Source: Chytridium lagenaria
Lineage: Eukaryota; Chytridiomycota; Chytridiomycetes; Chytridiales; Chytridiaceae
NCBI GenBank assembly: GCA_025449115.1
Contig: JAHLKC010000170.1
Location: forward strand, 1 to 64,000
Length of the DNA stretch: 64,000 nt
Direction: 5' to 3'
The notes beneath the pieces were generated by a model, which saw only the letters and a list, made by a program, of their open reading frames with translations, was not told where the DNA came from and did not search any database. The translations under genes and the position numbers were made by a program. Below are positions 43,156 to 55,355 of this stretch, one piece after another (position 1 is the stretch's first letter; each line of letters begins with the position of its first letter).

Positions 43156-43896
43156 TGTCGGCCGAAGGAGAGAAGCGGGGGAGCGGATGGATATGCGTCT
43201 CGAAAGTAAGAAAGGAGGTAACAATGGTGAAGGACGTCTCGTGATGGGGGATGAGAGGGATTTCCTAGAGCCCTAAGAGGTACTTTTTTATTTAGGTGTT
43301 CTTTTTATTAGATATACTTTTATAATGGTCTTTGGGGATAATTGTTGTCGCTCCGAAGAAGACAGGGATGTTGGCCGAGTGCAATGCTTAAAGTTCATAA
43401 TTGTTTACTATATAGTATGGTTGAAATCAAACAGATTTGTATTTATCTCATTCTGCAGTTGACAGCATTTACATTGATATCCCACATGATGTGTGCTTTT
43501 GTTCGCTTCTCATGTAGAAATAGAAACTCGTTCTAATAAGTATAGTTTCATTTTATATCGAAAACAGATATAATCTAAATATTTGTGTATGCCCACTAAT
43601 GCATGCTCGCAACGATTCATTGTTTTCTGCTCACCTGTAGTAAAACCGTTAAGCTGGACTTAAAAGGCCTCTTGAGTCTTCTGTGAGTTTGGCTGATTTT
43701 CCGTGACCAAACCTTATTACTCACCAAAATAATACATAATGGCAAAGGAAATAATGAGGCTGGCTGGTACCTAGTTTGAAAGCAGACAAACCTTGTCCTT
43801 GACTAACTAATCATTTACCTCCTTACTCATCGATCCCACAGGAAACTTCGACCTCATTGACGCCTTTCTATCCACACACCTTTGCTTTACGGAAGG
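43156..43896. other. Intergenic, no supported gene
   Basis: AT-rich spacer between the hAT element and the Kazal gene. It ends in a C/T-rich leader (43820-43890) typical of a fungal promoter/5' leader. Confidence 0.5.
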
Positions 43897-44544
43897 ATGC
43901 CTCGACTTTCAGCCATTACCGCCTCCAGCGCCTTGCTCGTCATCCTCGCCTCCACCAATGTCACCGGACAGACGTCCATCCTCCCTACACTGGCGCAAGA
44001 CTGCGATAACCTCATGTGCCCCGCTGTCATCGACCCTGTCTGCGGCACCAACGGCGTGACCTACCAAAACGACTGTCTTCTCAGCATCGCCAATTGCCGC
44101 AACCCTTCCCTCTCCATTACCGTCGCAAAGCGAGGTGAATGCACACCCGAGGAATGCAACCCCATCTGCCCAGACATCTTTGCTCCAGTCTGTGGATCCG
44201 ATGGTGTGGAATACCCTAACGAGTGCACTCTTCTACGGGCTGCATGCTTGAACCCTTCCATCACTAAATTGGCGGATGGAGGCTGTGCAGGTGTCAGTGG
44301 GTTTTCGACTATTGTTACAGCTACTGTGGGGACTGTCATAGGAGGCTTACCTACTACCACTTCCGCCTCAAGGTCAACGGCACCTCCGGCCGTTGCTACT
44401 ACTACTACTACTACAACTACTACTACTGCTGGTGCGAGTACCACTGCTTCGAGGTCTGCCAACGGTGCTGGTCATATTCCACCTGCTGGAATCCAGGCTG
44501 CTCTTCTTGCTGGAGGAGCTGTAGTTGCAGCTGCCTTTCTTTAG
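43897..44544 (+). CDS. Kazal protease inhibitor, two domains, GPI-type tail
   Basis: Single-exon, 215 residues from ATG 43897 (MPRLSAITASSALLVILAS, a signal peptide). Two Kazal domains with the six-Cys pattern: C-DNLMC-PAVIDPVCGTNGVTYQNDC...C...C and CNPIC-PDIFAPVCGSDGVEYPNEC...C...C, residues about 35-85 and 90-130. A Ser/Thr-rich stalk (a run of ten Thr, TCT/ACT-type codons at 44395-44425) follows, then NGAGHIPPAG and a hydrophobic C-terminus (IQAALLAGGAVVAAAFL), the layout of a GPI-anchored surface protein. Kazal domains inhibit serine proteases. No frame break. Confidence 0.9.
   Translation: MPRLSAITASSALLVILASTNVTGQTSILPTLAQDCDNLMCPAVIDPVCGTNGVTYQNDCLLSIANCRNPSLSITVAKRGECTPEECNPICPDIFAPVCGSDGVEYPNECTLLRAACLNPSITKLADGGCAGVSGFSTIVTATVGTVIGGLPTTTSASRSTAPPAVATTTTTTTTTTAGASTTASRSANGAGHIPPAGIQAALLAGGAVVAAAFL
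44395..44427 (+). repeat. ACT trinucleotide run in the Kazal stalk
   Basis: About ten ACT/ACA codons in a row encode poly-Thr; likely length-variable. Confidence 0.7.
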
Positions 44545-45416
44545 GCATTAAGCTTTCGATTACCTATTATGATCATCGTTACATATTTAAACAAAATCTG
44601 GAATCTCTCCATGGTCCTTATGATGGATCCCCGTCAGCATATGCATAATCATTATTCAATCCATTGCAGATCTGTTATAAATCCATCTCAATCATTCGTT
44701 TAGTTATTGTATGTTGTATAAGTGTGCTAAGGGAGAAATAAAGCAAATGAATTAAAAGTGTGCAAGCATCATGACGGGATCCGCGGATGCTCTACAGCTA
44801 CTGGAAATCACAGTTAAATTCCGAAGTAGTCACGGTAACTGGTCCGTTTCGAATAATCCTTCAGTACCGAAAGACTTGAAACGCATTTCCTACAATTACT
44901 GCAGGCGCCATTATTCCTCATTAACCTTTATACGTGTTATCATTTAGTGCTTATATATTACTAAAGTGTCTGAAGTTGGTTCTAAGAAGAATTTCTCAAG
45001 ATAAAAAGGCGGTACTGACCTTCTACCTATGCTGAGCCCTAAACTTCCTATCTGAGACTCTTTTACAGCCCAGCCGGATCACTTTTACTTACTTTTGTTA
45101 CACTCCCTCTCACTACCGCTAGCACCTTGTAAATAGAAAATAATCCTGTGCTCATCTCTTCGATTGACCTGCAGCATCTCCCATTATAATAGTCATTGCT
45201 CGGTGTGTCGTGTTGTTTTTAAAAGTTTGCCCCTTGGAACAGCAACTCGAAGAGTGATCAGCAACGGATTTTAGTACAATGCAGCTGCCCGAATCGGATG
45301 GGGCGCGTGAGCCATTTTTTAAGGGATTCGCGTTAAAAGGACAGCTGGACCGCACTTTTTTGGTATTCACTGCAACCACAGCTTCATTTATTCACATCAA
45401 ATCTGATATTTCACAC
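44545..45416. other. Intergenic, no supported gene
   Basis: Holds the Kazal gene 3' end and the upstream region of its broken neighbour. Nothing else seen. Confidence 0.5.
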
Positions 45417-46187
45417 CATGCACGCTGGCTCCACCATCACCACCCTCGCCATCTCTGGCCTCCTCTCCATGTCGACTTTCACCTCCATCTCCGCCTTAGA
45501 GGTTGATCCTAGTACTGTGGCTACGACCATGTCCCAAAATCCTCCCCGTGACCGTCTGTCCTTTAAATGACGTGTGGTTCCGACGGTCAAACCTACCTCA
45601 ACTCCTGCGTTTTTCGCAAAATTTTGCGTGACGGGAATGACCAACTCTACGACGGTCGCTGTGAACCCAAAGACGCCTGCAGTCCAAACCTGACATGTAC
45701 CAAACCTGACATGTAAAGAAGATGACTACAACTCTGTTTGGGGCTCTGCTGGAATCACGTACAAGAATTCTTATGAGAACGCTTTGCTCATACCCCGAGC
45801 TCCCTGTTGCTTCCACCGCTGGGCACGGCTCCCATTGAAATCGCGTGGGACCACATCCCAATTAAAGTCCTCCCCGTGACCGGTTGCTCCATCATTGCTC
45901 CCATCTGCGGCTCCGACGGCCAGACTTACCTCAACTCCTGTGTTTTCGCCAAAACTGCCTGCGTGACCGGCATCACTACACTCCACGACGGTCGCTGCAA
46001 CATCACGACTCCAACTATTTTCACGACCGGGCAGGTGGTGACCCTTTCTACCACCAAGTCGGTTGAGTCCTTGAAGCCTACCACCTCCACGAAACCAAAT
46101 CTTATTCAAAGTGGCTCGGCTTCTGTCAAGGCTTTTGCTGGTGTCGCCGCTGCCTTTAATGTAGCCTTTTGTGCTATTTTCGCTTGA
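45417..46187 (+). pseudogene. Second Kazal protein gene, first domain disrupted
   Basis: Paralogue of the gene 0.9 kb upstream. ATG 45417 opens a signal-peptide-like stretch (MHAGSTITTLAISGLLSMS). After about 40 residues the frame stops at 45568-45570; the first Kazal domain continues in another frame (CGSDGQTYLNSCVF) and shifts again inside it (near 45615), losing Cys order. The second domain is intact in the frame 45807-46187: GCSIIAPICGSDGQTYLNSCVFAKTACVTGITTLHDGRC. A Ser/Thr stalk and hydrophobic tail (AGVAAAFNVAFCAIFA) follow. The two CGSDGQTYLNSC copies are near-identical, suggesting internal duplication. Several separate lesions make this a better pseudogene candidate than most broken genes here. 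Confidence 0.65.
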
Positions 46188-46924
46188 TGGTCCTTATTTT
46201 CCCCCTCATTCTTTACGGTCGGAAACACCAAAATCCTCAATTACAGTTCTCGGTTTCCTTGTTTAACCACTCTTATGCAAACTTGGTTTTCGTAGATCAG
46301 CGTTCTCCATGAGATATAACGGATTTATGATTGATATTTTTTCATGTATTAGTTTAATGTTCTGGAACGAGTACATAAAACTAAGTAGTTTTGAAGGATG
46401 TGTGTGCGCACTTCATTAATCGCAGACCTCCCTCGCGTTGAGATATTCTACGTGACGTATTTCTTCTTTCACATATTTTTATCAGAGAGTCTGAAATGCA
46501 AATTTCCTATCCCACTTAATACGACGAAAAATAAAATAAAACAAAATCAGAAAAAAAATATCATCAAGAGCATTTACTTGATCTTCCAAACTTCCGTTTG
46601 CGCGGCGAGCAGAAAATGGGAAATCTATTTCGGGAGAGTTGAGGGCTACCAGCTAGATGTCGCTTTGGCAGGGTCAAAGAGATTTATCTATAAGAAGGAA
46701 CCTTTACAAGAGATCCTGTTTCGTTAAGAAAGGAAAACGCGACACTACAAAGCACCGACTGCAAAAGTCACGGCAAAAGTTTATTGGATATCGACCGAGA
46801 CTGCAGTAGAATCAGTCAACTTATTATTGTAACAAACAGAATGTAAACGGCAGTCACATTTGAAAGACAGACTTTAACTATTGTGTTATATAATAAACAA
46901 CTTGACTCACTTTTATTGATTTGT
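46188..46924. other. Intergenic, AT-rich
   Basis: The open frame 46398-46727 has no domain and Lys/Asn/Phe composition set by AT-richness; not called. Confidence 0.5.
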
Positions 46925-47266
46925 TTAATCATCATCCAACCCTGTGGATGAGGTTGATGAAACAGCGGTTGTGAATGTGGTGGAAGATGATGGGGTGTTA
47001 GAAGTGATGGACGTGGCTGTGGTGGTAATGTTAGAGGAAATGGAAGGGGTTTCCAATGTGGTTGTTGAGGTCATGAGCCTCACTCAAACCCAAACTAGTT
47101 GAAGCAAAAGTAGTCGTTGTTGCCGGAAAAGACGTTGTCAAGTCTCAGTCTCACTCCTAGTAGCCGTGGTAGCTGCATCAGTCATCTAGCTGTCAAAAGA
47201 AATGTTGGTAGTGACAGAAATAGTGGTCGTGGTCGTTGGAAACGCAATGGCAGTTGTTGACGTCAT
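46925..47266 (-). pseudogene. Thr/Ser-rich surface-protein remnant
   Basis: The minus strand reads MTSTTAIAFPTTTTTISV from 47266, meets TAG after FDS, and resumes downstream as MTSTTTLETPSISSNITTTATS to a TAA at 46925-46927 (ending TGLDDD). The composition matches the stalks of the nearby Kazal proteins, but no Kazal domain is seen. A decayed stalk or an unrelated Thr-rich protein are both possible. Confidence 0.3.
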
Positions 47267-48357
47267 CACCCCACCAACAAACACAATTGGGCAATTGCGG
47301 CAGCTCCATACGGTAATCCCAACAAATTTGTGAACTAGAACCCATTATTATTATCCGCACTTTCCCTCCCTTCTGTGAAATTAAGTATTTATACGAGAGA
47401 GAGAACGTAATATATTATAGTGATAAACACAAAAAGAGTTAATACATGGGTTTGAACCAAGTACAAGTGAACGTCCACGTCAACACCATCCTCTCTCACG
47501 AAAAACAGCTGCGAATGCACTTCAATCGCTATTTTTGTTGAAAGCAAGCATGTCGGGAATAAAAATACCATAGTAAGAGTACGGTGTATTGTGGCAGGAG
47601 AGCTTTTTTTGAGTTATGACTGTTGCAAAAAAGAAAGAAGCTACAAGTTACTGACTATGAAAGACAACGTAGACAGAAAGAGGAGAACTCACTATGAAGT
47701 ATTTGTATACTGATCCAATGAATATCTGCATCACTTCTTGATTGGAAACATTCCTTCTTAATCCAGGAACATTTCCCTCCCATTAACCAGCTCTGCCAAC
47801 AGACTCTATGAAGTTCCATTCACACGACAACAGCATTATCAAACCCAAATTTTGTAGAATCAAATGTCTCACAAAACAAGTTAAAGTGATGCTGCCATTT
47901 TCCAATTTACGCGTAAACATGGATGCATTGTAAACATTTGGAAATACAGCACGTCACGTATTTTATACCTCTCCCTGTTCATATTTGTTGTAATAAATTA
48001 GTTTGAATGCGTATATTATATAGTTGACAATGACAGTGCAAAGAATGTATTAACCTTGGATGCGTCTTGCCTATTAATATTATGGAGTTGATAATAGTGC
48101 AACGAATCTAGTTTGAATGCTATTCATCTCAATTTATATTGGGGAGTTGGCAGTGCTTATGGGGTCATTCAGTGGAGCATTTTAATTTCATCATGTCCGG
48201 AATTTCACGCCTTTTTTTGGCTTTTCTCTTTCTATTAATTTGGGCTAAATTTTAATATTGATTTAGACTTGGTTTTATGTTGGTAACATTTTATTTTGAT
48301 TTGTGAGGGGTTTTATATGGTCCTGACGGGCTTTCATTACTTTTGGTTGATTTTGGT

Positions 48358-48393
<36 letters not shown>

Positions 48394-48990
48394 CTATTTA
48401 AATTTTTGGCAGAAGAACTGAATCTCAAACTTGGTATCCCTGAGAGCCATATTTGGCATACTATGGGGAGGGGGAAAATAATGAGATGGGTGGGTCCCTT
48501 TGAGTATGACCACACCCAAAAGATCAACCATTTGCCAAAATGATCACCAAAATGATCAACCACTTCATTGGTCTCGTCTTGTTCCCTGAATTTGTCCATG
48601 TGTCCATCTTGTTAACTCCTTGAGCTTGTTTCTGACACTTCTAACATTTGCTGATGTAGACCGTATGTAAATGGAACTGTTTTGACAACAGTATCTTGAC
48701 CAAACTAGGATTGTCTCCACTACATCTCGGGAAGGTGAATTTTCAGAATTCTGAAGAGTTTAACAGCTGACACCGCAGTCATTGATGGGGCAAATGTGGG
48801 CAGTAATTCTCTAGAAAAGGAACAAACACTTCAGCTCCCTACAGGTAACAATACGATTGATAAAAATATTTTCTGAACTCTCGACAGATTTCTGTTAATA
48901 CATCCATATCATCATTTTATCTTACAAAGTGATTGAGTCAATTGACTCATCTCCGAATAGTCCCAATACAAGAATCAGGTTTGGGCACCA
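47267..48990. other. Gene-poor region with 32-nt poly(T)
   Basis: No supported gene. A run of 32 T lies at 48360-48391, suggesting the poly(A) end of a minus-strand retroposed copy. Frames crossing it are artefacts. Confidence 0.5.
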
Positions 48991-49194
48991 ATATTTACGC
49001 AGCTTTTGCAAGTCAGCCAAACCAATAGTAAAGGGGTCAAAGTAGGGTACTGGAGTTGTACAACACCCTAAAAATTAGCTTAGGGTAGTTCAGCAGATAG
49101 AACGTGGTAGTTCAAGGGTAGGAGCTTCCTGTATTATAAAGGTAGTACCTTTTTAATTAATACAAAACTATATTTTATACATACCAAAATTGTA

Positions 49195-50530
49195 ACTACC
49201 CTGCAATGTTGAAGGCACCTATAATGATGTATGGACTACCCACGTTAATTTTCGGAACCTGTATGATATAGGAATACCCAGGTTGATTTTCGGCATTCTT
49301 CTGGCCATAGTACCACCACCAAGCAATGGAAATGACTGTACAATACTTCTCCTTTATTAGACTGATGTTTCTGTACCATTCGGCAACCGTCGAAACTACC
49401 CTTTGTTTAACTGGAGCTCGCCTTACTAGTACAGGGACTCCCACCGTTTTTCATTTTTGGTATTATTCCACCCATTAAAAAGTTTACGGTAATAGCCCCG
49501 CAGAAGTGGAGACCTGCTATAGTGTTTCTGGGATATTCAAATGTATGTAACTTCAGAAGATACTACCATTCCAACCATCCAGAGCTACCTTATGATGAAT
49601 GGGAACTACCCTAGCCTTTCAAGGAGCATGCCTTACTAGGACAGGGACTACCAAAACAATTGTGGTGTTATTCTGAATTGACATAGTGGATATGTATACA
49701 TACTTTATTTTGGTGTAGATGTAGAGGTATTATTTAAAAAGGCTGCTAGAAGAAGTAAATAAATTGTGACGCCTGTCAACCAGCAAGCAGGCTGACAGGG
49801 TACTACCCAGCCGTAATGGTGAAGTGAACAAAAGGCTGCTGGGTATTCCTGTCCCAAATGAAAGTAGTATCATACTAACCATTCAGATATGTATTTAACC
49901 ACTCTTCAATCATAGGTACTACCCTTGCGTCTATTAGCATTCTCTACCAGGATAGCGACTACCAAAACATATGGTCTCTGCCTAAAGAACACTTGCCGAC
50001 CTCAAGAATGGCTATATATTCACTGTGGAAATATGGCAATAACTCTACAAGGTTCTATGAAAGGGCTGGTTGAACCAGCGTTCACATTGGGCCCAACCAA
50101 ATTAGAAGTAGGAAAACGAATTAGCGTTGCCAGGTATTCACTCAGCAAAGGAAGGCACTCTAATTTCATGCTATAGTACCCTCGCCTTTTACGGAGCATA
50201 CCTTACTACTATGGGTAATACCAAAACCATTGTCTTATTCCCTCATTTCAACACTCGATATGTATGCATAGTTGATGTTGGTTTACATGTAGGAGATAAA
50301 GTCGGCTGTAAAAGTACATAGCCCCTGTCAACAGTAGGTTACTACCCATGGAACAAACTTAATACCTGGGTATTTGCATAGCAAATTATAGTACTACCAT
50401 TTTTACCATTCAAATTTAAAAGGAACTACTCCTAAAGCAATGGGTACTACCCTTGCCTTTCACAAAGCATGCCATATATTGACAGGGACTACCCTACCTA
50501 AACATAGAGTACTACCCACCACACTTGAAT
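49195..50530. repeat. Degenerate tandem repeat, GGGACTACC-containing units
   Basis: At least five diverged units share CTACCCT(T/A)GCCTTTCA.GGAGCATGCC followed by TTACTAGGACAGGGACTACC. Unit starts: about 49395, 49608, 49918, 50177 and 50448 (spacing 213-310 bp). The pentamer CTACC recurs many times. No coding sequence. Confidence 0.65.
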
Positions 50531-50954
50531 TACGCACCTAGCACACACAAAACAGGCTTCAAAGGAATGGGGACTTAAACAAGATAATAACAAAACACTT
50601 CAATTTCACCAATTAAACACGTTGGAAACAAAACATAATTCCACGTTGGAAACAAAACATAATTCACTCGACGGTAGCAACGATAATGATAACATTAAGA
50701 CTAAACATGGCATCAAGGAGTGGAAAAACAATTTAAAAAAGAACCGTCTGACTGAGAATGAAGCAGAGATGAAACTGAATCCCCCTAACCCTATAGGGTT
50801 ACTTGGCGTCTCTGGAAACATCCGCTTCCCACTTCGTCCATAATTTGTCTTTGAATTTAACATATCCACTTTCTATTAGAAAAATAAGGCTAAAATCAAA
50901 TTCTGTTGCGAAAAAAACGGGATCGCGCCATGATCAACGATGTGACGGTGATAC

Positions 50955-52975
50955 GTGGTTCTCCAAACGTTTTTGGAGATTCCGTGGTTTTGGGAGGGTT
51001 CGGAGCCGTCCAGGGGAAGGAGGAGGCGGAAGAAGGATCCTTTCTTTCATGATGATGAGATGGCAGGAAGTGAGGTTGATGTGTGTGCTGTTACCCCGGA
51101 CGTGAGGGGGAAGAAGAGGCAATTGATGGCGCAGAGGGAGTTTGAGGTGAGATTTAAGAAGCGACAAAAAAGGGTTAAGTTCGAGGATGAGGATGAGATG
51201 AAGTGGATGCTGAGGATGATGGATATTATTTGGAGAATCGAATCGGTTTCAGAAAAGATGGAGTATCTTGGGATTTGGGTTCGAAGTTTGCCGCCTACTT
51301 CACAGTTTTTGACCCCGTAGCTGAAATGTCGTATTTTGCGCATGTTTTTTTCTTCTTTAGTCTTGCACTTCACGCAGCCTTTTTTTGTATATTTCAAACC
51401 TTTTTGTTTTATGATGTTTGGTCCATATTCCATCGCAAAATTTATTTCTTGCATCTGCTGATTTTTGGGAGTAGATTTGGGAAACTAAATCAGGGTAACG
51501 AAATAGGACAAGTAGCGACGAAAAGGTGTGTGACAAAGCCATTTGGACTTTCACCCCCTTTTGCGTCGTTTCTGATCCCCTGCCCTTCGCCTTCCCTGTT
51601 TTTTCTCTTCTCTCCAATTGTTCTTTGTATTTCCTTCATGTTTTTGGTTTTGTTTTTTCCCCGGGACCTCCCTTCGTTCTTTTTCTCTCTCCTGTTTTTC
51701 TTGCGCCAACCGTGTTATCTTCGGTGTTTCCCTTCAATAAATTGGCTCTGGTGTTTTTTGTGTGTTCCCCCATCCCAATAGAGGCCCACACGGCCCGGGA
51801 GCACACAGGAGCATTCAGCGCCCGCATTTCGGAAACAATTGCGGCTTTGAGAGGGGATCTTATTCCTCAAGAGGATAAAGTTTTGTTTTTGGCGGAAACG
51901 ATTGCGGCTTTGTTTTCATCCCCTAGTATGAAGCTTCTGACAGCCTGATAAAAATTAATTAACAACCAATTTTTCTGCCGACGCATTATCCACCTTTTTA
52001 TTTTTTGGTTTTACTGTACTAACAATAACCGTTTAGCTTGCGGCATTGCACCTTGGTTCCCAAATTAAACCTGCAAGCTGAAGGTTTATTACACACACGG
52101 AAGTTTCCCCACTTTTTAAATAGTTTTTATTTTATTTTGATGCTTCCAAAGATTTTGATTTCCTTTTCTTAGATCATTGAAACATTAGCTGAAGCTCCCG
52201 CCTCTTCAGAGCCTTGGTTGCCTGGAAGCGGTATGCCTGTAGATTAACTTCATTTTTTTTATATATTTATTTTTTATATTTATTTACATAATATTTATTT
52301 AAATACTTATCATTTATTTATGTTTTATATACTTACTTAAGCGCGTGAAGGCACGCGTGAGCGCGATGCTTGCGCGTGAGCTTGATGTCCGCGCGCCTTC
52401 ACATTAGTTTATTTTCTTGATATCCGTATTAATCATTTCTTTTATATTTTTATATTTTTATATCTACGTTCCATCTCTTACTTTATTCGACTCTTCCAAT
52501 TTATATTATTTTAACTCTGTTTTCAGAGCGAAGTTGCAAAGTTTCACTCCATCATGAAGCATGAGACGACTGTCCTTTTAGACGCGGTTAAAGGAAAGAA
52601 CTTTGATCCCAAGACATACGCTGGAAAACCCTCACCACTCGCAAATCATCTTGTTGAAAAGTATGAGAAACTTCCCGGTTCTTCTTTCAACCTGGATCTC
52701 CTCCCCGACCTGCACCATCTGCTTTTAAAGTGGCGTCTGCAGGATCCAGCAATCTTTCGTCACCAGCCCCACCAGTGTTACCAAATGTTCCTACCAACAT
52801 GACATCATCTCTGACTCCTCCATCGTTCGGTTCATGATCTGCAGGTTTTTTCTCCGGCGTCCCTTGAATATGCAACAAAGGTGAAGACAAAGGCTAAAGA
52901 CGGGATGACACAAAACAAGATTCATTCAAATGTCATAAAAAGGACTGCAAAGACTGTCACCGATGAAGAGTAAGC
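50955..52975 (+). CDS. Hypothetical protein exons, unrecognised
   Basis: Not recognised. Candidate exons: 50955-51320 (basic/acidic, GKKRQLMAQREFEVRFKKRQKRVKFEDEDE); about 51780-51948 (HTAREHTGAFSARISETIAALRGDL, LAETIAALFSS); from about 52527 after the acceptor TTTTCAG (SEVAKFHSIMKHETTVLLDAVKGKNFDPKTYAG) running into a Pro/Ser-rich part (PGSPPRPAPSAFKV) after one frame change near 52690; and about 52840-52971 (VKTKAKDGMTQNKIHSNVIK ending DEE). The stretches have clean amino-acid usage unlike the surrounding AT-rich DNA, but no domain and no proven splice pattern. Confidence 0.3.
52230..52402 (+). repeat. AT-rich plus GC-hairpin repeat, copy 1
   Basis: An AT-rich run (ATTTATTTAAATACTTATC) followed by a GC-rich block 52341-52402 (GCGCGTGAAGGCACG ... 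GAGCTTGATGTCCGCGC ... CCTTCAC). The same two-part unit recurs at 56060-56181 (same strand) and the GC block at 55635-55695 (inverted). The GC block is self-complementary in part. Confidence 0.7.
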
Positions 52976-53603
52976 ATGAAGCAATTATTTATTCATGTAC
53001 AAATATTTTTTTCTACTTTTTTAGATTAGCTCGTTGACCATAATTCAACGTAGAGGCGAATCAAGGAAAGGACCACTTAGAGTTCAACACAAGTTGACAC
53101 CATCACTTATCACAATCCCGCCAAAACCCCGTTTTCTTCAGTACATTCAGTCATCCATCCACATCCATCCACATCTTCTCGATTAACTTCCGCAACCTCT
53201 TCCATCCTTCGATCCCCAAAATTACTTCCCCACTTCACTCCCAGTATCGTCAAGCACCAAAACAGACGCTCTTAGGGTTGCATTAAAGCCGCGCTCCATA
53301 TTCACAGTAGCAGATTGTATCCAACACCAAACTATGGTCCCTGCTGGCCATCACCCCCGTTCTCTTTTGGTAGCATTGCCAACATTGATGACAGGTCAAA
53401 TTTTTGAATAAGCAATAGCAATAAACCACTCGCTGCATCTGGAGTTTGAACATTGTTAAACCTGCATCATTGATGCAACTCCAGTGTAAGATTTTTATGT
53501 CCCTTCATCCTCCATATTACCTCTCACGCTCACTCTCAAATAGACTCCGATGTCGTTCTTTTCTAATAATAAATAACATCGCTGTCTCTGACACTCACCG
53601 TCT
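52976..53603. other. No supported gene
   Basis: C/T-rich plus strand at 53130-53250 with CATCCATCCACATCC repeats. No domain-bearing frame. Confidence 0.4.
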
Positions 53604-53710
53604 GTACAGAGTCCATAAATCAGCCGCTGCGCCCGCATGATGAAAGCAGCTCGCGATTTGGAATAGCCCAAAATTTTTTTGGAAAGGATAACGATTCAAC
53701 CACCATGCCG
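53604..53710 (+). repeat. Dispersed repeat, copy at 53.6 kb
   Basis: GTACAGAGTCC.. through AACGATTCAACCACCATGCCG. The same sequence with small gaps recurs at 55698-55784 in the same orientation. Function unknown. Confidence 0.7.
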
Positions 53711-54210
53711 CCACAATGGTCATCGCAAGCCTGGAGATACGCGCGAGCGGTTGAAGAGTGTCGTCAGAGATATCTAGGTCTTTCACACAGAAGCCTCAAC
53801 CGTTCTGTTGTCGCAGCCGAAAAAAAAAACAACGAAACACTGCTTAAAAAATTAAAAATAAAAAACAAAAACGTTAGTTCTCAAACTTTTATATAAAGAT
53901 TAAAAACGGATAACCGGTGAGTCAAACATGTTGGAGCCATGAGGACTCTTGCCAAGGAAAGCGAAATAAATGCCAACGAAAAGACTGCCAACATACCGCT
54001 TGAATCCACCTCCAAAATTAACATCAATATTACTGTCAACCTTAGCCTCAGTGTGTCCTAACGCATCTTGGTGGGAAGCCGATGTCGAAGTCGGGAGGCT
54101 CGGTGTCAGAGCCAGAAAGTCAGACAGACAAAAAACAACGAAACACGGCGTAAGAATGAAACTGCTTAAGAATGAAAATAAGAAACAAAAGTTGACACTC
54201 CGGAGGGTTC

Positions 54211-54582
54211 GCACTTAATAACCAATACTTGTATCACCACATTCTTATACATGTATATATTTTTTTTGATACAAATCTGTATGGCTGTAAAGTATGACAA
54301 GATTCTGTCTGTTTTAGGTCGCACTGTGTGTCGACAAAGTTTACGTTCTTAAGTATAATATCGCAATCACCAAGTCGTAGACACTCGGGAGAGTGAGCAC
54401 TTAATAGTAATTACTTGTATCACCATACTTTAATGCAATTATATATATTTTTAGATATAAATGTATATGTCTGGAGAGTATGACAAGATTTTATCCGTTA
54501 GTTTTTGGAGTCCGGGCATTTTTGGATACCATGTACTATAAATCATGCGGAGAAATTAATAATTGGGACTTTTGGCAAACGT
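54211..54582 (+). repeat. Degenerate 186-bp direct repeat
   Basis: Two units starting GCACTTAATA at 54211 and 54397. Both carry ACTTGTATCACCA and GTATGACAAGATT.T.TC.GTT; each is preceded by GACACTC.GG. Confidence 0.6.
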
Positions 54583-54964
54583 TTACTTTACTTATATTCA
54601 AAAAAATAATGATAATTCATGCCACGTCGCTGAAACCACCAATGTGCATCCTCTGGCTGTCTGTATGAGGCATCCATTTTGTTGACATAAATGTTGTGCT
54701 TTTGAGCAACGTGATGAGACTTATGTGCTCGGCCAGATTTTTTGCTTACAGTGTAGCGAGGTGCGAGATTTGTTGTGCTTTCAGATCAATATGTATTGTA
54801 GTCAATAACTTTAATAATAAATAAAAAAACAATATAAAAGACTATTGTGGTGGCATGTAATTGTCTATGCCACCGCACACATTGCCACCTAATTCATCAA
54901 ACTGTTTCAAGAAAACATCTGGATACTAATTATCAATATCACTTTGATCCAAAGAAGTAAATAC

Positions 54965-55355
54965 CTTTTTTCCGTTAAAGCTATTTCATAAGTTTTTTAG
55001 ACTAAGAAAAAAATTCTGAACCTGTTTTTGTAAGTCCTGTTACATAAAAACGTGCCGCGGCCATAACGTCTCTAGTGACTCTTTATTAAAGTTTGATTTT
55101 TGGAAAAATCGCCCTCCTGCCAAAATTCACAAAAAATTTCTTTCAATGTAAATATTTGTTCTTTACTTTGAAACAAATTTGAACATCATCTTGCGTTCAA
55201 TACCCATTCCATGTTTAGCGGCGTGCGTTGGTCACGTCCATCAAAAACAGTTAATACCGTATTTCTGTAAAAGCTATCTCAGACATTTTTTAGACTCAGA
55301 AATGGATTCTGAATCTGATTTCGTTAGTCCGGCTACAAAAAAAACATGCCGCGGC
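54965..55355 (+). repeat. Degenerate direct repeat, about 294-bp spacing
   Basis: Units near 54978 and 55272 share AGCTAT.TC, TTTTTTAGACT.AGAAA, ATTCTGAA.CTG and a closing TGCCGCGGC. Confidence 0.55.

Noticed and set aside
46398..46727. 109-codon open frame
   Set aside because: Lys/Asn/Ile/Phe bias of AT-rich DNA, no motif, no neighbours in frame.
49195..50530. CRISPR-like array
   Set aside because: Repeats are diverged and 60 bp or longer, with unequal spacers, in a eukaryotic setting.
51203..51781. 192-codon Phe-rich open frame
   Set aside because: Composition follows the T-rich strand; no domain, and it overlaps a better-supported exon start near 51780.
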